Program-made: the position numbers and the translations under genes
Notes under the pieces: model-generated
What the model was told of the DNA's origin: nothing
Databases searched by the model: none
What the model saw: the letters and a program-made list of their open reading frames with translations, nothing else
Source of the DNA: DASYRM01 sp036004405
GTDB lineage: Bacteria > Acidobacteriota > Vicinamibacteria > Vicinamibacterales > UBA2999
NCBI GenBank assembly: GCA_036004405.1
Contig: DASYRM010000120.1
Coordinates: 1-14,420, forward strand
Length of the DNA: 14,420 bases
Direction of reading: 5' to 3'
Shown here: positions 12,448 to 14,420 of the stretch, piece by piece
Numbering within the stretch: the stretch's first letter is position 1
Layout: every line of letters starts with the position of its first letter

Positions 12448-13209
12448 ATGCCCCGCATTCTCGTGACCAACGACGACGGCGTCCACTCGGACGGGATCCG
12501 GCTCCTGGCCGAGACGCTCGCGCCGTTTGGCGACATCACCGTGGTGGCGCCCATCCAGGAGGCGAGCGCCATCGGGCATGCCCTCACGCTGCGGCGGCCG
12601 CTGCGCATCGACACCATCGGCCCGAAGGTCTTTGCCATCGACGGCACGCCGACCGACTGCGTCAACATTGCCGTCACGCACATCCTCAAGGGCAAGCCGG
12701 ACTTGATCGTCTCCGGCATCAACAAGGGCTGGAACCTGGGCGACGACATCACCTACTCGGGCACCGTGTCGGGCGCCCTCGAAGGCGCGCTCCTCGGAAT
12801 TCCCAGCATTGCCGTCTCCTCACCGCGCGTGAAGGATGCGTGCGATTTCTCGCAGGGCGCCATCGCGGCCGGACAGGTGGCCGAGGCGGTGCTGCTGCGC
12901 GGCATGCCGCGCTTCACCTTCCTCAACGTGAACGTGCCGCTTGGACCGAGCAAGGGCTTCAAGGCCACGGTGCAGGCGAAGCGGAACCATGTGACCGTCG
13001 TGTCGGAGCGGATGGATCCGCGGCACCGCCCGTACTACTGGATCGAGGAAGGGGAGAACCACTGGGAGTTCCAGGATCACTCGGACTACCAGGCCGTCTC
13101 GGACGGCTACGTCTCGATCACGCCGCTGCAGCCCGACATGACCGCGCACGGCGCCTTCGCCTACCTCGATCGGCTGTCGCTGGTGACGCCCGAAGCCCTG
13201 AAGTCGTAG
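12448..13209 (+). CDS. surE: 5'-nucleotidase SurE
   Basis: The 253-residue product is the SurE nucleoside 5'-/3'-monophosphate phosphatase, a cytoplasmic metal-dependent enzyme linked to nucleotide salvage and stress survival. The N-terminus MPRILVTNDDGVHSDG carries metal ligands D9 and D10. S40 lies in EASAIGHALTL, where most SurE proteins have S-G-x-G. GTPTDCVN (66-73) and SGINKGWNLGDDITYSGTV (89-107, N92) complete the site. VSGALEGALLGIPSIAVS follows, as in the family. The ATG at 12448 is chosen over upstream in-frame GTG 12427 and ATG 12439, because it begins the conserved MxRILVTNDDG and a -10-like box lies inside the longer forms. It is divergent from moaA. Its TAG stop is the first TAG of a repeat cluster. 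Confidence 0.95.
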   Translation: MPRILVTNDDGVHSDGIRLLAETLAPFGDITVVAPIQEASAIGHALTLRRPLRIDTIGPKVFAIDGTPTDCVNIAVTHILKGKPDLIVSGINKGWNLGDDITYSGTVSGALEGALLGIPSIAVSSPRVKDACDFSQGAIAAGQVAEAVLLRGMPRFTFLNVNVPLGPSKGFKATVQAKRNHVTVVSERMDPRHRPYYWIEEGENHWEFQDHSDYQAVSDGYVSITPLQPDMTAHGAFAYLDRLSLVTPEALKS

Positions 13210-13262
13210 GGGGCGCGTCGTAGGGGCCACCTTTAGTCGTAGGGGCCACCTTTAGGTGGCCC
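13204..13262. repeat. Palindromic repeat units at the convergent surE/fmdB junction
   Basis: There are three successive starts of the unit GTCGTAGGGG: 13203-13212 (cut short), 13216-13225 (with only the left arm, CCACCTTTAG), and 13235-13262 (complete, GGGCCACCT-TT-AGGTGGCCC at 13243-13262). The stem is different in sequence from the 5863 copies but still self-complementary. The first TAG is the surE stop codon, and the minus-strand zinc-ribbon gene ends 5 bases past the last unit. Confidence 0.8.
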
Positions 13263-13267
13263 GTCCT

Positions 13268-13522
13268 TTAATGCCCTTCTTCGCGGTGCTTCTTCTCGTA
13301 CTCCGCCTGCGCCACATCCTTGTCGCGCTGCACGAGTTTGGCGGCGGCGCGGGCCTTGGTGAAGTTGAGGGAGCGCGTATGCTCCGAGCTCACCGCCACG
13401 TGCGACAGCAGCCGTTCGAGCGTCTGGCCCTTGCATGACGGGCATGCCGGCGTGTCGCCGGTGCGCACCAGCTGCTCGAATTCGTGGCCGCACCCCCCGC
13501 AGCGGTACTCGTAGATCGGCAT
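13268..13522 (-). CDS. FmdB family zinc ribbon protein
   Basis: This 84-residue cytoplasmic protein starts with the family signature MPIYEYRCGGCGHEFEQL. The zinc ribbon has C8, C11, C27 and C30 (CGGC...CPSC). A charged, helical C-terminal tail (KARAAAKLVQRDKDVAQAEYEKKHREEGH) follows and is longer than the minimal domain. FmdB was named as a putative regulator of formamide/acetamide breakdown, but most members, including this one, have no known role. ATG 13520-13522 is chosen over a start at 13573, because the family begins at MPIYEY. The TAA stop is beside the repeat cluster. Confidence 0.9.
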   Translation of the reverse strand: MPIYEYRCGGCGHEFEQLVRTGDTPACPSCKGQTLERLLSHVAVSSEHTRSLNFTKARAAAKLVQRDKDVAQAEYEKKHREEGH

Positions 13523-13603
13523 ACCGGGGACGGTACTCGGATGACGCGCGTCGTGCAAGCAGGGCTCCGCCACTTGTGGGAGCGCGGCTGCGTTCGTTGT
13601 GGG

Positions 13604-13633
13604 TTGCCTGCCAGCGCTCGCTGCGGCTACACT
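13604..13633 (+). promoter_or_regulatory. Promoter of the tRNA-Pro gene
   Basis: TTGCCT (13604-13609), an 18-base spacer and TACACT (13628-13633) lie 11 bases before the first base of the tRNA. Apart from this, bases 13523-13644 show no gene. Confidence 0.5.
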
Positions 13634-13643
13634 TGAACGTTCG

Positions 13644-13721
<78 letters not shown>

Positions 13722-13724
13722 TCT

Positions 13725-14420
13725 TCAGTTGCTCGTCGTTCGCCGGCCGATCTGGTCGAGCAGCGTCTTCACCGCCGCCTCCAGCTGCGAGTCCTTGCCG
13801 GCGGCCCCCTCACCGAGCGCACGCGTCACGGCGATGTCCACTTGACGGGGGTTCATCTCCATCTGGCTGCCGTCGCCGGCGGTCACGCGCCACGACGGTA
13901 GTCGGACGACGGAACCGTCGATCAGCGGCGTGTTGCTGGTGTAGATGATCCAGCCGGCGGTCGGCTCACCGACCACGCTGCCCAGTTTCAGCGACCGGTA
14001 CCCCTCGGTGAAATCCTCGGCGTCGGACAGCGAGTGCTGGTTCGTCACCAGCACGGTCGGCAGCTCCAGCGACCGCTGGCCGAGCACGGTCCGCGACGGT
14101 GCGCTCGACGTGCCTCGCGGCCCGAGCCGGAAGTAGCTGCGGCGCGCCAGCACGTCGATCGCGTAGACGTTGACGAAGCCGCCGTTGTTGTTGCGGACGT
14201 CCACCACCACGCCGTCACGGGCCACGTTCTCGGCGTCCAGGTCGAGCATCAGCTGGTTGAGCGACTGCGCGCTCATGTCCAGCATGTGGACGTAGCCAAG
14301 ACGGCCGGTGCTGGTTTTGCGGACGTACTCGCGGTTGTCCTCGACCCAGGCACGGTAGAGCAGGCCTTTCTCGGTGGTCAGCCGCGTCGGCAGCACCGGG
14401 ACGTCCTTGGCGTTGGTGCC
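13725..14420 (-). CDS. S41/tricorn-like peptidase, C-terminal part (runs off the window)
   Basis: The frame is open to the right edge, so only the last 232 codons are seen. It encodes the C-terminal catalytic part of a tail-specific/tricorn-type serine peptidase. TGRLGYVHM leads into the core, VVVDVRNNNGGFVN matches the D-x-R-x-N-x-G motif of the family, and NQHSLSDAEDFTEGYRSLKLG carries the predicted nucleophile Ser (S-x-S-D-x-E in most members). VVGEPTAGWIIYT follows as the usual G-E-x-T-x-G turn. Tricorn-like proteins normally have long beta-propeller and PDZ parts in front, which would lie outside. The protein ends GRRTTSN. Role: breakdown of peptides or damaged proteins; cell location cannot be judged without the N-terminus. 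Confidence 0.85.
   Translation of the reverse strand, partial: GTNAKDVPVLPTRLTTEKGLLYRAWVEDNREYVRKTSTGRLGYVHMLDMSAQSLNQLMLDLDAENVARDGVVVDVRNNNGGFVNVYAIDVLARRSYFRLGPRGTSSAPSRTVLGQRSLELPTVLVTNQHSLSDAEDFTEGYRSLKLGSVVGEPTAGWIIYTSNTPLIDGSVVRLPSWRVTAGDGSQMEMNPRQVDIAVTRALGEGAAGKDSQLEAAVKTLLDQIGRRTTSN

Overview
This is a GC-rich bacterial chromosome segment made mostly of single-copy housekeeping genes. Several features fit an uncultured Acidobacteriota, perhaps Vicinamibacteria-like: the very high GC content, a secreted protein with carboxypeptidase-regulatory-like domains, an orphan Ser/Thr kinase ending in a zinc ribbon, and a family of small 'GTAGGGGCCGCC' palindromic repeats between genes. That placement is an inference from gene content and style. 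No rRNA or marker phylogeny was available.

Layout, left to right. Bases 1-129 are the 3' end of a group II intron: domain V, then domain VI with a bulged branch-point A. The rest of the intron lies off the window. A minus-strand cluster follows, transcribed kinase -> ilvE -> pilT -> recX (4011 down to 259). Divergent from the kinase are rsmE and then a secreted metallo-beta-lactamase-fold protein (4096-5865). Next come two minus-strand secreted proteins: an SGNH/GDSL hydrolase, and a carboxypeptidase-regulatory-like protein whose reading frame is broken by one base (5968-7718). A translationally coupled plus-strand pair (7760-9237) encodes a small Cys-rich protein and a DUF3810-type membrane HExxH protein. 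It converges on, and overlaps, the threonylcarbamoyl-AMP synthase gene (9196-10188, minus). A YgjP-type metallohydrolase and a bacilliredoxin follow on the plus strand, then moaA (minus) and surE (plus), which are divergent, then an FmdB-type zinc ribbon (minus), tRNA-Pro(CGG), and the 3' part of an S41/tricorn-like peptidase running off the right edge.

The genes do not form one pathway. They cover tRNA modification (tsaC, tRNA-Pro), rRNA modification (rsmE), cofactor synthesis (moaA), branched-chain amino acids (ilvE), type IV pilus retraction (pilT), RecA control (recX), thiol redox (bacilliredoxin) and nucleotide salvage (surE). I see no phage, defence or secondary-metabolite cluster.

The most unusual signals are architectural. 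First, a palindromic repeat family sits exactly at gene 3' ends, supplies or abuts the stop codon of several genes, and fills all three non-overlapping convergent junctions. Second, -10-like hexamers recur only 6-13 bases before start codons, suggesting leaderless or very short-leader transcripts. Third, a 12-bp inverted repeat brackets a good promoter in front of the metallo-beta-lactamase-fold gene, whose product lacks a usual metal-ligand His.
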